Source: Bacteroides sp. 214
Lineage (GTDB): Bacteria; Bacteroidota; Bacteroidia; Bacteroidales; Bacteroidaceae
DNA length: 64,000 bases
NCBI RefSeq assembly: GCF_010501015.1
Contig: NZ_QVML01000002.1
Location: 62,001-126,000, forward strand
Direction: 5' to 3'
In this document: positions 28,028 through 36,040 of the stretch, piece by piece
Position numbering within the stretch: position 1 is the stretch's first letter
How the letters are laid out: each line of letters starts with the position of its first letter
The notes under the pieces: generated by a model
The model's input: only the letters and a program-made list of their open reading frames with translations
Told to the model about the DNA's origin: nothing
Databases searched by the model: none
Program-made: the position numbers and the translations under genes

Positions 28028-28396
28028 CTACTTCAGAAAGACGAAGTACACAGCCAATATAAGGCAGACAAAAGCCGCAAGATGGTTCCACTGCAACGTT
28101 TCTCCCTTAAAGGCTATGGTAGAAAACAGCGTGAACACAATCAGTGTGATTACTTCTTGAATAACTTTTAGCTGCATGAGTGTAAATGGGCCACCATTTC
28201 CACTGAAGCCTATGCGATTGGCTGGTACCTGAAAGGAATATTCAAACAAGGCTATAAACCATGAAAACAAGATTATTCCATAAAGTGGCCAACTGCTCGA
28301 AATCTTCATTTCGTGCAATTTCAAGTGTCCATACCATGCAAAAGTCATGAAGACATTGGACATAATGAGCAGCAAAATGGTATAAAAAGCCTTCAT
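28028..28396 (-). CDS. DUF486 small membrane protein (DMT superfamily)
   Basis: 122 residues, four predicted helices. The family pattern is plain: NVFMTFAWYGHLK, SWFIALFEYSFQVPANRIG and FTLMQLKVIQEVITL, with a C-terminal helix FVCLILAVYFVFLK. DUF486 proteins are half-length drug/metabolite-transporter relatives with no known substrate. It starts 8 bp after the HAD phosphatase gene and is probably co-transcribed with it. Confidence 0.9.
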   Translation of the reverse strand: MKAFYTILLLIMSNVFMTFAWYGHLKLHEMKISSSWPLYGIILFSWFIALFEYSFQVPANRIGFSGNGGPFTLMQLKVIQEVITLIVFTLFSTIAFKGETLQWNHLAAFVCLILAVYFVFLK

Positions 28397-28404
28397 GTAG
28401 TGTG

Positions 28405-29175
28405 TTAGAGGACTTCGAAGTGTTGTAGTGCTTTCATGATTCCGTCATTGTCTACACTAGGAGCTACGTAGTCGGCGATGCGTTTTACATCTTCTCCGGC
28501 ATTTCCCATAGCTACGCCAATAGCGGCATGCTTAAGCATAGGAATATCGTTTCCGCCATCCCCGAAAGCCATAGTGTCTTTTAAATCAATTTCAAAGTGG
28601 CGCAATATTTCGTCCATGCCACGGTCTTTTCCGTTGTCTTTGGCTACAATGTCAGTAAACGAAGGATGCCAACGACCTGATGTACAGTGTGGTAATAAAG
28701 GCATAAACTCGCTTTCTTGTGAAGGCGTGATGAATGGAGATACTTGAAATACCTCTTTGCCAAGTATCTCATCGGGACTTATTGTTGCGATGGGTGAAAT
28801 GTTGAGTGTTTCGCAAAATTCGTCGGTAACCCAGCTTTGGTTACATAGAGCAATTCTTTTCTCTTGCACAAACACGCACGAGAGTTGTTGTTTTTTTACT
28901 CTGTTTACCAATACCTCTATATCTTCGTTGGGGATGCTGTTCTTGTAAATAACTTCATTGCCGGCATAACAATATGCACCGTTCATGGTGATAAACCCAT
29001 CGAAAGTTAGTTTACCTAAATTATTTATGATTGTTTTAGAGCGTCCTGTGGAGATAAAAACCTTTATGTCTTTTTCTCTTAACGCATTGATTGCCTCAAT
29101 AGTAGATGTGGGAATAGTATGAGTCTTGAAGCTAACTAACGTCCCGTCTATATCAAAAAATATAGCTTTTATCAT
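28405..29175 (-). CDS. Cof-type HAD-IIB sugar-phosphate phosphatase
   Basis: 256 residues from MIKAIFFDIDG (ATG 29175). Nine further codons are open upstream, but the promoter box at 29200-29207 lies within them. HAD motifs: FFDIDGTLV (Asp8, Asp10), ISTGRS, and AFGDGGNDIPML with a preceding Lys in KDNGKDRGMDEIL. The IIB cap is between about 85 and 190. Substrates in this family are diverse phosphorylated sugars or cofactors; none can be chosen here. Confidence 0.9.
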   Translation of the reverse strand: MIKAIFFDIDGTLVSFKTHTIPTSTIEAINALREKDIKVFISTGRSKTIINNLGKLTFDGFITMNGAYCYAGNEVIYKNSIPNEDIEVLVNRVKKQQLSCVFVQEKRIALCNQSWVTDEFCETLNISPIATISPDEILGKEVFQVSPFITPSQESEFMPLLPHCTSGRWHPSFTDIVAKDNGKDRGMDEILRHFEIDLKDTMAFGDGGNDIPMLKHAAIGVAMGNAGEDVKRIADYVAPSVDNDGIMKALQHFEVL

Positions 29176-29199
29176 TTGTTTTCTTTTGATTTTGCCCAG

Positions 29200-29207
29200 C
29201 AAAGGTA
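29200..29207 (-). promoter_or_regulatory. -7 promoter box for the HAD gene
   Basis: The minus strand reads TACCTTTG, an exact -7 match 24 bp upstream of the ATG at 29175. Confidence 0.5.
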
Positions 29208-29227
29208 CACAATTCTTTTTTTAATGC

Positions 29228-29235
29228 TACTTTTG
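29228..29235 (+). promoter_or_regulatory. -7 promoter box for the PatB-like gene
   Basis: TACTTTTG is an exact -7 match. It faces away from the HAD box with only 20 bp between them, and it rules out the long reading frame that begins at 29176. Confidence 0.5.
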
Positions 29236-29256
29236 CTAATGCAATTTATATTAAAA

Positions 29257-30432
29257 ATGGCTATGAGGTACAATTTCGACGAAGTGATAGACCGTAGCGG
29301 TACAGATGCTGAAAAGGTAGAGGGTGTAAAAATATTCTGGAATCGCACAGACTTGCTGCCTATGTGGGTGGCGGATATGGATTTTCGTACAGCTCCTTTT
29401 ATTGTTGAAGCTCTTCGTGAGCGACTTGATCATGAAATATTAGGCTATACTTTTCGGTCGGACGCGTGGTACGACTCCATTATTGAGTGGCTAAAACAAC
29501 GTTTCGAATGGAATGTTACGCGCGAAATGCTGAACTTCTCACCGGGAGTAGTACCTGGTTTTACTATGGCTATTCAGCAATTTACGCAACCCGGCGATAA
29601 AATAATGGTGCAAACGCCGGTTTATCATCCGTTTTTCTTATCGGCCGAGCGAAATCATCGCGAGGTAGTGTACAATCCACTGAAACTAGTAGATGGTCGT
29701 TACGAAATGGATATGCCTCTTTTTGAAGCACAGATAAAAGATTGTAAGATGCTTATTCTATGCAATCCGCAAAATCCTAGTGGCAGGGTGTGGACTAAGG
29801 ATGAGTTGCAAGCGATAGCTAAGATATGCTATGAGAGTAATGTTCTTGTGGTATCCGATGAAATACATGCCGACCTTACTTTCCCGCAATATCGCCATTA
29901 TCCGTTTGCTACCGTCTCTGAGGAAGCGCGTATAAACTCCATAACGCTGATGTCGCCAAGCAAAGCATTCAATATGCCGGGGCTCTCAACTTCATATGCT
30001 GTTATTCCTAATGAAGAACTTTGCAAGCGTTATGCCGAGCAGGTTGCTATCAATAGTGTAGGCGAAGGTCATCTGTTTGCCTTTCTTTCTGTGGCAGCCG
30101 CGTATAGTCAGGGCACAGATTGGTTGCATCAAGTGCTGGCTTATGTACAAGAAAATATAGACTATATGGATAGCTTTCTTAAAGTGCACGTACCAAAGAT
30201 TAAAGTTATTCGTCCGCAAGCTTCCTATTTGGTCTTTTTGGATTGCAGGGAGCTTGGATTATCACAAGAAAATCTGCTTCGCTTTTTTGAAGACGGTGCA
30301 CACTTGGCTTTGAACAATGGTGCAATGTTCGGAGCGAATGGCGAAGGCTTTATGCGAATAAATGTAGGTTGTCCGCGTGTTACGTTAGAACAAGCTATGA
30401 AGCAACTACGAGATGCTTTTCTTACTCTCTGA
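29257..30432 (+). CDS. PatB/MalY-type PLP-dependent C-S lyase or aminotransferase
   Basis: 392 residues from ATG 29257 (a second ATG, 29263, is equally possible). The open frame runs back to 29176 but crosses the promoter. Fold-type I aminotransferase features: WVADMDF near the N-terminus (typical of MalY/PatB), SPGVVPGF, YHPFF, NPQNPSGRVWTK, VSDEIHADL and the PLP lysine in SPSKAFNMPGLSTSY; C-terminal MRINVGCPR with the substrate Arg. Cystathionine beta-lyase activity is the usual annotation; not proven. Its last 11 bp overlap the end of the convergent gene. Confidence 0.9.
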   Translation: MAMRYNFDEVIDRSGTDAEKVEGVKIFWNRTDLLPMWVADMDFRTAPFIVEALRERLDHEILGYTFRSDAWYDSIIEWLKQRFEWNVTREMLNFSPGVVPGFTMAIQQFTQPGDKIMVQTPVYHPFFLSAERNHREVVYNPLKLVDGRYEMDMPLFEAQIKDCKMLILCNPQNPSGRVWTKDELQAIAKICYESNVLVVSDEIHADLTFPQYRHYPFATVSEEARINSITLMSPSKAFNMPGLSTSYAVIPNEELCKRYAEQVAINSVGEGHLFAFLSVAAAYSQGTDWLHQVLAYVQENIDYMDSFLKVHVPKIKVIRPQASYLVFLDCRELGLSQENLLRFFEDGAHLALNNGAMFGANGEGFMRINVGCPRVTLEQAMKQLRDAFLTL

Positions 30433-31336
30433 TTAGCGGCAGGGTAGAGCAACGCAATAAACCACCCATTTTGGAGATCTCGTAATAGGGAACTCGTTCT
30501 ACGGTCATTCCCCAAACTTCCTCCATGTGTGTGTTTAAGCGGACGAAGTTCTTTTCGGATACCACAACCTCGGGTGAAATAGAAAAAACGTTGCTATTCA
30601 TAAGATACATCTCCTCGCGGGTAAGCTCGAAAATATTCTCTTTGCCAAAAATATCTAAGAGAAGCTTATAGTCTTTCTTGTTTGCAAAACCATCTTTGTA
30701 GATAATTGCCTTGTTGCTGTTTACGGGCATGAAAGTACAATCCAGATGTAATATGCCCGCTCGTGGATCGGTGTCGTTCTTTTTTAACTCCAAAGGAATA
30801 AATGTCTTTTCGGGGAAAAGTTCCTTTAAGAAATTGAGCGCATAGAGATTTGTTCGAGCGGATTTGAGATTGGAGTAATCCTCGCCCAAATAGATACCTA
30901 AAAAAACAATATCATTGTATAATACCACATCCCCACCTTCTACATGTGCCTTTTCGGGTAAGTTGTATATCTTGTTGTAGGCTATTTGGTCGTACACTAT
31001 TTGATAGGCTTCTTTCTCGTCGTCACGATCGGGTATGATGTTGGAGTTGATAATCTTATCGTCAATCACGAATGCTACATCCCGTGCAAATACCTGGTTG
31101 CAATTCTCTATCGTCCAAGGTCGGAATACCTGTACGCCATGCTTCAGCAGTACTTTTTCGAAGATGGACATCTCTTTGCAGATTTCTTCTTCCTTGGGGT
31201 ATGTATTCAATGATACGGTTTCGTAGGACTTGGCATCGTATGTTTCGGTTAAGGTAGGTACTTTGCCTATACTTCCGGGCTGTCCTAGTACAACAGCCTT
31301 TAGCTTTGCGGTTTCGTTTTTTATATGTAGTTCCAT
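30422..31336 (-). CDS. amidinotransferase/arginine-deiminase-fold protein
   Basis: 304 residues. The guanidino-group-modifying fold is shown by KAVVLGQPGS at the N-terminus, FARDVAFVIDD, HVEGGDVV (catalytic Asp/Glu block), LHLDCTFMPV (catalytic His) and the nucleophile Cys296 in LLRCSTLPL near the C-terminus. Candidates are dimethylarginine dimethylaminohydrolase, a deiminase or an amidinotransferase; the motifs do not decide. The 3' end overlaps the PatB-like gene by 11 bp. Confidence 0.82.
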   Translation of the reverse strand: MELHIKNETAKLKAVVLGQPGSIGKVPTLTETYDAKSYETVSLNTYPKEEEICKEMSIFEKVLLKHGVQVFRPWTIENCNQVFARDVAFVIDDKIINSNIIPDRDDEKEAYQIVYDQIAYNKIYNLPEKAHVEGGDVVLYNDIVFLGIYLGEDYSNLKSARTNLYALNFLKELFPEKTFIPLELKKNDTDPRAGILHLDCTFMPVNSNKAIIYKDGFANKKDYKLLLDIFGKENIFELTREEMYLMNSNVFSISPEVVVSEKNFVRLNTHMEEVWGMTVERVPYYEISKMGGLLRCSTLPLIRE

Positions 31337-31361
31337 AAAGTTATTGATAGTATTTCGTATG

Positions 31362-31369
31362 CAAAGTTA
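31362..31369 (-). promoter_or_regulatory. -7 promoter box for the amidinotransferase-fold gene
   Basis: The minus strand reads TAACTTTG, an exact -7 match 25 bp upstream of the ATG at 31336. Confidence 0.45.
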
Positions 31370-31456
31370 CATAAAAATACGATTTGTATTCAAAATAATA
31401 CGAAAAAGTTTTCCCTATTCTTGCATTGCTTAAATCAACTTGAATATGAAAAATCT

Positions 31457-31566
31457 GCTTATGGCTCTTGCACTGTTTGCTTATGGCAAACTGGTCATCT
31501 GCCATAGGCAAACGCTTTGTCTGCTTATGGCTGATGGGATGTGTGCTTATGGCAAATTTTCTCAGT
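31457..31566 (-). repeat. five-unit 22-bp tandem array, GCTTATGGC word
   Basis: GCTTATGGC starts at 31457, 31479, 31523 and 31545, with a variant (GCCATAGGC) at 31501: exactly 22 bp apart. The word is the reverse complement of the GCCATAAGC word at 17924, and the variant unit (GCCATAGGCAAACG) is nearly identical to unit 3 there. Same copy number, same period, 13.5 kb away. Confidence 0.9.
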
Positions 31567-31634
31567 GTTTTTTGATCTGTTTCTCAGTGATTTATTTCAA
31601 AAAAGCAGTGAGAAATGAAGTAGAAAACAGTGAG
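31561..31634 (+). repeat. 22-bp array, CTCAGTG word with inverted half
   Basis: CTCAGTG starts at 31561 and 31583 (22 bp), then the inverted-type word CAGTGAGAAA starts at 31606 and 31628 (22 bp). It directly follows the GCTTATGGC array, in the same order as the pair near 18 kb. Confidence 0.8.
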
Positions 31635-31695
31635 AAATAAATTTTGCTAACGGGTAAGTAGCATTTATTGTCTCTAAATATGCTTTTATGAAATT

Positions 31696-31787
31696 GGCCT
31701 TCACCTTCACATATTGCTGTAATGCGCTAATGGTGAGTTTGTTATGTGTGAAGACCCCTGTCTTTAGGTCTTCACAAGGTCTTCACG
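31696..31787 (+). repeat. TTCAC composite element, copy 2
   Basis: TTCAC/GTGAA half-sites start at 31700, 31706, 31748, 31771 and 31782. A perfect 10-bp hairpin is formed by 31747-31756 and 31767-31776 with a 10-base loop, and a third GGTCTTCAC copy starts at 31778. Positions 31696-31724 match copy 1 at 25 of 29 bases on the opposite strand. Confidence 0.8.
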
Positions 31788-31838
31788 TGTATTTTTGCTC
31801 CCATAATAAATGTTAATTATAGAATGTTTCGCTTGTTG

Positions 31839-31883
31839 TTTTGATATTTATTAATATGTTTGTGATATCAAAATAATATCAAA
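31839..31883. promoter_or_regulatory. candidate operator around the SPFH-operon promoter
   Basis: TTTTGATAT (31839-31847) and ATATCAAAA (31865-31873) form a perfect 9-bp inverted repeat around the -7 box, and a third half-site AATATCAAA follows at 31875-31883. The right arm sits in the self-palindrome TGATATCA. The operon encodes an Arc-like DNA-binding protein, a natural candidate ligand. Confidence 0.5.
31855..31862 (+). promoter_or_regulatory. -7 promoter box of the SPFH operon
   Basis: TATGTTTG is an exact -7 match with CTTG 19 bp upstream (31832-31835), 29 bp before the start of the SPFH gene. Confidence 0.55.
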
Positions 31884-31891
31884 TAAATAGT

Positions 31892-32842
31892 ATGATTATG
31901 GAAACGAAAGAATTGAATTTCAAAGGATTTAAGATGAACGGGTTTCTTATGTTGTTTCTTCAATTGCTGGTAATGCCAGTAATACTGATTTTACTAACAA
32001 TAATACTTCCTGTTGCTGCTGTGTTTGCGTTGGATATAATAGCTGTTGTTTTTGGGATGATAATGTTTGCCGGCTATTTTTCGCAAGAACCTAACGAGGC
32101 GCGTGTGATGGTTTTCTTTGGGAAATACAAAGGAACATGCAAGGATACAGGCTTCTTCTGGGTAAATCCGTTTATGAACAAGAAGAAACTTTCAATGCGT
32201 GCCCGTAATCTTGATGTGAACCCTATTAAAGTGAATGATAAAATTGGTAACCCCGTATTAATAGGTTTGGTGTTGGTATGGCGACTGAAAGATACCTATA
32301 AAGCTATGTTCGAAATAGATTCGCAAACAATGGCGGCAGGTAATAATCCTCAAACAGGCGGACAGTCGGTGGCAGGACGAATGACGGCTTTCGAGAATTT
32401 TGTGATGGTACAGAGTGACGCTGCGCTTCGTCAGGTAGCAGGGCAATATGCTTATGATGATAACGAAGCTTTAAGCAATGAACTTACGCTGCGCTCGGGT
32501 GGAGAAGAGGTGAACGACCAACTGGAGCGTCAGTTGAACGAACGCTTAGATATGGCAGGTATGGAAGTTGTTGAAGCGCGTATTAATTATTTGGCGTATG
32601 CTCCCGAAATTGCAGCAGTGATGTTGCGCCGTCAACAAGCGTCGGCAATTATCATGGCTCGCGAGAAGATTGTAGAAGGGGCTGTCTCAATGGTGAAAAT
32701 GGCATTGACCAAACTTGCTGAAGAAGAAATAGTAGAGTTGGACGATGAGAAAAAAGCTGCAATGGTAAGTAATCTGCTTGTGGTGCTTTGTGCCGATGAA
32801 GCTGCGCAACCTGTGGTAAATACCGGAACATTACACCACTAA
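31892..32842 (+). CDS. SPFH/band-7 domain membrane protein
   Basis: 316 residues; the start could be Met1 or Met3. Two close hydrophobic helices (about 15-60) anchor it. The SPFH domain follows (EARVMVFFGKYKGTCKDTGFFWVNPF, KVNDKIGNPVLIGLVLVWRLKDTYKAMFEI) and continues to the helical part with ERLDMAGMEVVEARINYLAYAPEIAAVMLRRQQASAII. The family makes large membrane-bound oligomeric rings that organise lipids or proteases. It is first in a four-gene operon with a hydrolase, an Arc-like regulator and a membrane protein. Confidence 0.9.
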   Translation: MIMETKELNFKGFKMNGFLMLFLQLLVMPVILILLTIILPVAAVFALDIIAVVFGMIMFAGYFSQEPNEARVMVFFGKYKGTCKDTGFFWVNPFMNKKKLSMRARNLDVNPIKVNDKIGNPVLIGLVLVWRLKDTYKAMFEIDSQTMAAGNNPQTGGQSVAGRMTAFENFVMVQSDAALRQVAGQYAYDDNEALSNELTLRSGGEEVNDQLERQLNERLDMAGMEVVEARINYLAYAPEIAAVMLRRQQASAIIMAREKIVEGAVSMVKMALTKLAEEEIVELDDEKKAAMVSNLLVVLCADEAAQPVVNTGTLHH

Positions 32843-32852
32843 GAATCTATTT

Positions 32853-34169
32853 ATGAATAAAAGAATAACAATATGTCTGTTTGCTGTACTCTCTTTAGTG
32901 GGAGTACATGCGCAGGATAATGTTTTGGCTGAAGAAATCTTTGAGTTTGTGAAAACTGCGCAAGGAGATAGTGTATATGCTCGTATGAACGCTGAGATAC
33001 AGAAACAAATTTCTGCACAAGACTTTAGCGGAATATTTAGACAGATGGAGAGGCAATGTGGTAAATATCAATCGCATAGCGATTGGCAAGCTGATTCCAT
33101 AGGCAAGAACCTTATTTACTATACTGATGTAAAGTTTGCGAATTATGAACTGCGTCTTCTTACCTCATTTGATAATAAAGGAAAGGCAACAACCCTTAAT
33201 TTTATCCCTAAACCCGCAGACATAGAGGTGTCTCCGGTAGAATTTGATGATAGTAAAATGACGGAAGAGGATTTTGTGGTAACGTCAGGGGAGTTCAAAT
33301 TGCCCGGTACACTGACCTTACCCAAGCAAGTAGAGAACCCTCCTGTGGTTATTCTTGTGCATGGGTCTGGCCCGAATGATCGAGATGAGACAATTGTTGT
33401 GAATAAACCCTTTCGCGATTTGGCATGGGGATTATCCACTCAAGGCATAGCCGTGGTTCGTTACGATAAGCGTACTTTAGTGTATAAAGCAAAGAGTGCT
33501 CCCGACGGTAAGATAAACTACGACAACGAAACCGTAGATGACGCACTCGCGGCTGTACAGAACATCCGTGCCGACAAGCGATTTGAGAAGAGCGAAGTCT
33601 ATATCATCGGACATAGTCTGGGTGCTATGCTTGCTCCCCGCATTGCCGAGAGAGATACGACTCTATCGGGCATTGTGATGATTGCAGCTCCCGCACGTCC
33701 TTTTGAAGATATGCTACCTGAGCAAATGGAATACCTGGCATCCTTTAGTGGAGTTACCGAAAAAACGAAGCAAGAAATAGAGCAAGTAAAGAGACAGGCA
33801 GCCAACGTAAAGAAGCTGGGAACAGACGAATACGATGCTTCAATACCTTTTCCGTTAAACATACCTCAAAGCTATTGGGAGCTTTCTAATACTTATAATC
33901 AAGTGGATGTAGCGAAGAAGCTAACGCTACCCGTATTAATTCTTCAGGGCGAGCGAGATTATCAAGTAACTATGCAAGATTTTGGCTTGTGGAGAATGGG
34001 CTTGTTGCGCCACCGTAACGTGCTGTTCAAATCCTATCCAAAGTTGAACCATTTGATGATGGAAGGAAGCGGCAAGTCTGTTCCTATTGAATATACTAAG
34101 AAGAATACTATTCCTGCTTATGTATTGAACGATATTGCAGGATGGGTGATGAGTAAGAAAATAGAATAA
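32853..34169 (+). CDS. secreted alpha/beta hydrolase with N-terminal DUF3887-like domain
   Basis: 438 residues, signal peptide ending near VHAQ. An N-terminal helical/beta domain (about 25-125, resembling DUF3887) precedes the hydrolase core: oxyanion loop LVHGSGPNDRDE, nucleophile GHSLGAM, LQGERDYQV (acid) and YPKLNHLMM (His). Probably an esterase or acyl-peptide hydrolase in the periplasm; substrate unknown. It starts 10 bp after the SPFH gene. Confidence 0.9.
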   Translation: MNKRITICLFAVLSLVGVHAQDNVLAEEIFEFVKTAQGDSVYARMNAEIQKQISAQDFSGIFRQMERQCGKYQSHSDWQADSIGKNLIYYTDVKFANYELRLLTSFDNKGKATTLNFIPKPADIEVSPVEFDDSKMTEEDFVVTSGEFKLPGTLTLPKQVENPPVVILVHGSGPNDRDETIVVNKPFRDLAWGLSTQGIAVVRYDKRTLVYKAKSAPDGKINYDNETVDDALAAVQNIRADKRFEKSEVYIIGHSLGAMLAPRIAERDTTLSGIVMIAAPARPFEDMLPEQMEYLASFSGVTEKTKQEIEQVKRQAANVKKLGTDEYDASIPFPLNIPQSYWELSNTYNQVDVAKKLTLPVLILQGERDYQVTMQDFGLWRMGLLRHRNVLFKSYPKLNHLMMEGSGKSVPIEYTKKNTIPAYVLNDIAGWVMSKKIE

Positions 34170-34176
34170 TAGAGAG

Positions 34177-34383
34177 ATGGCAAAAAAAGAATCTTCGACC
34201 AAAAGCTTTGTATTACGTGTAGATGCGGAAGTAATGGAAGCCATAGAAAAATGGGCAGCCGATGAGTTTCGTAGTACTAACGGACAGCTTCAATGGATTA
34301 TTTCCGAAGCGTTGCGAAAGAATGGTAGGATGAAGAGCAGTAAGACAAAACAAGTAAAAGAACAATCAAACGACAAATTATGA
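34177..34383 (+). CDS. Arc/MetJ-like small DNA-binding protein
   Basis: 68 residues. The centre reads KSFVLRVDAEVMEAIEKWA then EFRSTNGQLQWIISEALRK, a beta strand followed by two helices as in the ribbon-helix-helix fold, with basic ends. It overlaps the next gene by four bases (ATGA) and starts 7 bp after the hydrolase. Likely regulator of its own operon through the dyad near 31839-31883; not part of an obvious toxin-antitoxin pair, since no toxin-like partner is present. Confidence 0.82.
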   Translation: MAKKESSTKSFVLRVDAEVMEAIEKWAADEFRSTNGQLQWIISEALRKNGRMKSSKTKQVKEQSNDKL

Positions 34384-34847
34384 TAAATTTAGGACGATTT
34401 ACGGGTAGTGAGTTGAAAAATTACAGATTGCAACCCATGCTACTCGATTGGGTATTGATGGGTATTGCTTTTTTGCTGCTTATCGTTTTCTGGGGTGTTG
34501 CGTTACTTCATCTTCAAGAGTTTAATACGAGCGATAATATCTCTATGGGCATAGGGGTAACTGTTGTTACCATACTACTGTTGGGTAGCTCGTTTATTTC
34601 CGCACGATGGTTTAATTTCCCCGTGCGCATTACAGAGCAGAACATCCGCATACAATACCTGCTTGCTACTCGCTTGATGCGAATTGTTGCTATCTTTATA
34701 AACATGACATTTCTTAGCTTACTGCTAAAAAATCTGGAAATACTAAAAGGAGCGGCAGCAACTGTTGTTACAGATGTTGTAATGGTGTTGCTGTTTGTGC
34801 CGCTTCTTATTTATTTTGTATTGGCATTTATGAGGAGGGGAGGATAG
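34380..34847 (+). CDS. membrane protein of unknown function, fourth gene of the SPFH operon
   Basis: 155 residues with two N-terminal helices (about 21-42 and 53-73) and two C-terminal ones (about 98-118, 126-148). The central loop NFPVRITEQNIRIQYLLATR resembles a PH-like strand pattern but no family is recognised with confidence. The ATGA overlap couples it to the Arc-like gene. It ends 15 bp before the end of the convergent glycosylase-like gene. Confidence 0.75.
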   Translation: MINLGRFTGSELKNYRLQPMLLDWVLMGIAFLLLIVFWGVALLHLQEFNTSDNISMGIGVTVVTILLLGSSFISARWFNFPVRITEQNIRIQYLLATRLMRIVAIFINMTFLSLLLKNLEILKGAAATVVTDVVMVLLFVPLLIYFVLAFMRRGG

Positions 34848-34862
34848 TGTATTTTGTCAATG

Positions 34863-35936
34863 TCAATGTTTGTATTGCGTACTATAAAACTTCTCATATT
34901 CCTTAATTGCCTGCTTGAACCAAGGTTGCACCTTTTTGGGTGTTGTTTCGAAGAAAGATAGCTCCGCAGTAATCGTTTTCTTCTGTTTTGCTCGTTTCCA
35001 AGAACCAATAATTTCACCATTCAAGTGAATGGTAGGACTGAATATTCCATTTATAGTAAGCACCTTGCGATAGTATTTTTCGGATATTATTTCCGCGCGT
35101 TCTTTATAGCTTACTACATACTCATCGAAAGCGGGGAGGAGTAGAGCGCTACGCTCTTCACTTGGTGGTGATTGTAAGTCGCTACGCATCCAGTAGATGT
35201 TCCCGTTCATCTCTTCGGATATAAAAAGATGTTTTACAGCTTCCAGACCTTTTTTGGCTTCAGTCATAGAAAGCCCCGACCACCATGCGTAGTCGGCAAG
35301 TGTAGCCGGACCATGGCTCTTGAAGAATCGTTTCGCGAGTTCTGCCAATGCTTCTTCTGTACTGAACTGTACATTTTTGTCGGCTCGATGATGTAGTAAG
35401 GCATAAGTTTGTTTGTTTCCACGCACTTCACCACTGCAAATAATACCATCCAATTCGGCAAGCGAAGCAATATACGCTACCTTATGTGGGTCGTTAATAG
35501 GAATCCCTTCGGCTATTAAATGCTCTCCAATCTCCTGCCGGGTGAGGTGCCCGTGTTTTTCCAATATCTTTGGCAGGCGCTCACAACCCTGTAAAATCTC
35601 TTTTATATCGTAATTTAATGTACGCGCATACCCATGAAAGGCTTGCTTAATGCGTGGCGAAGTAAGTTCCAACATCCAATGTATGTCGTTAGCATCTACA
35701 AAGTGCCATGTAGGGCGAAGTATGTGTGTGCGTATAATTTCACCACGATTTATAGCGGCTTCAACCATTTCGTTTGTATTTCCCGGAAGCCTTACACCTA
35801 CACCCCACTTTGCCATCTCGTAGTTTTGAGATTGCATGGCTCCCATCCACGATACGATTTCGCGGGGAGTAGCAAAATTATTACCAGCCAGCAGTTGATT
35901 GTGCAACCGTATACGCAGTAGTTCGGGTGTTTTCAT
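34863..35936 (-). CDS. winged-helix AlkZ/YcaQ-like DNA glycosylase family protein
   Basis: 357 residues from MKTPELLRIR (ATG 35936); the upstream 15 codons lack support. Family features: LLRIRLHNQLL, IVSWMGAMQSQNYEMAKWGVGVRLPG with the QSQ-type motif, RTHILRPTWHFV, then winged-helix modules with LTRQEIGEHL and TLADYAWWSGLSMTEAKKGLE, and IHLNGEIIGSWKR near the C-terminus. Members (HTH_42, AlkZ/AlkX) repair interstrand crosslinks in some species; here this is inferred from family alone. Confidence 0.85.
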   Translation of the reverse strand: MKTPELLRIRLHNQLLAGNNFATPREIVSWMGAMQSQNYEMAKWGVGVRLPGNTNEMVEAAINRGEIIRTHILRPTWHFVDANDIHWMLELTSPRIKQAFHGYARTLNYDIKEILQGCERLPKILEKHGHLTRQEIGEHLIAEGIPINDPHKVAYIASLAELDGIICSGEVRGNKQTYALLHHRADKNVQFSTEEALAELAKRFFKSHGPATLADYAWWSGLSMTEAKKGLEAVKHLFISEEMNGNIYWMRSDLQSPPSEERSALLLPAFDEYVVSYKERAEIISEKYYRKVLTINGIFSPTIHLNGEIIGSWKRAKQKKTITAELSFFETTPKKVQPWFKQAIKEYEKFYSTQYKH

Positions 35937-36009
35937 AGTATATGTATTGATGTGTTGAGTACGATACAAAGATATATACAAAAGTAATAAAGATGGCTAG
36001 ATACCCCCT

Positions 36010-36040
36010 TTTGTTTTATTAACTAAATAAATTAGTTTTG
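36010..36040 (+). promoter_or_regulatory. promoter of the blaI-like/M56 operon
   Basis: TTTG (36010-36013), a 19-bp spacer and TAGTTTTG (36033-36040) form a consensus Bacteroides promoter. The -7 box overlaps the end of the first BlaI-type dyad. Confidence 0.75.

Noticed and set aside
31440-31640. 66-residue open frame in the gap near 31.5 kb
   Set aside because: It is made of the GCTTATGGC and CTCAGTG arrays; the translated sequence is repeat-driven and low in charge patterning, with no promoter spacing to match.
34177-34847. Toxin-antitoxin pair (Arc-like protein plus neighbour)
   Set aside because: The neighbour is a multi-helix membrane protein without toxin motifs and the pair is inside the SPFH operon.
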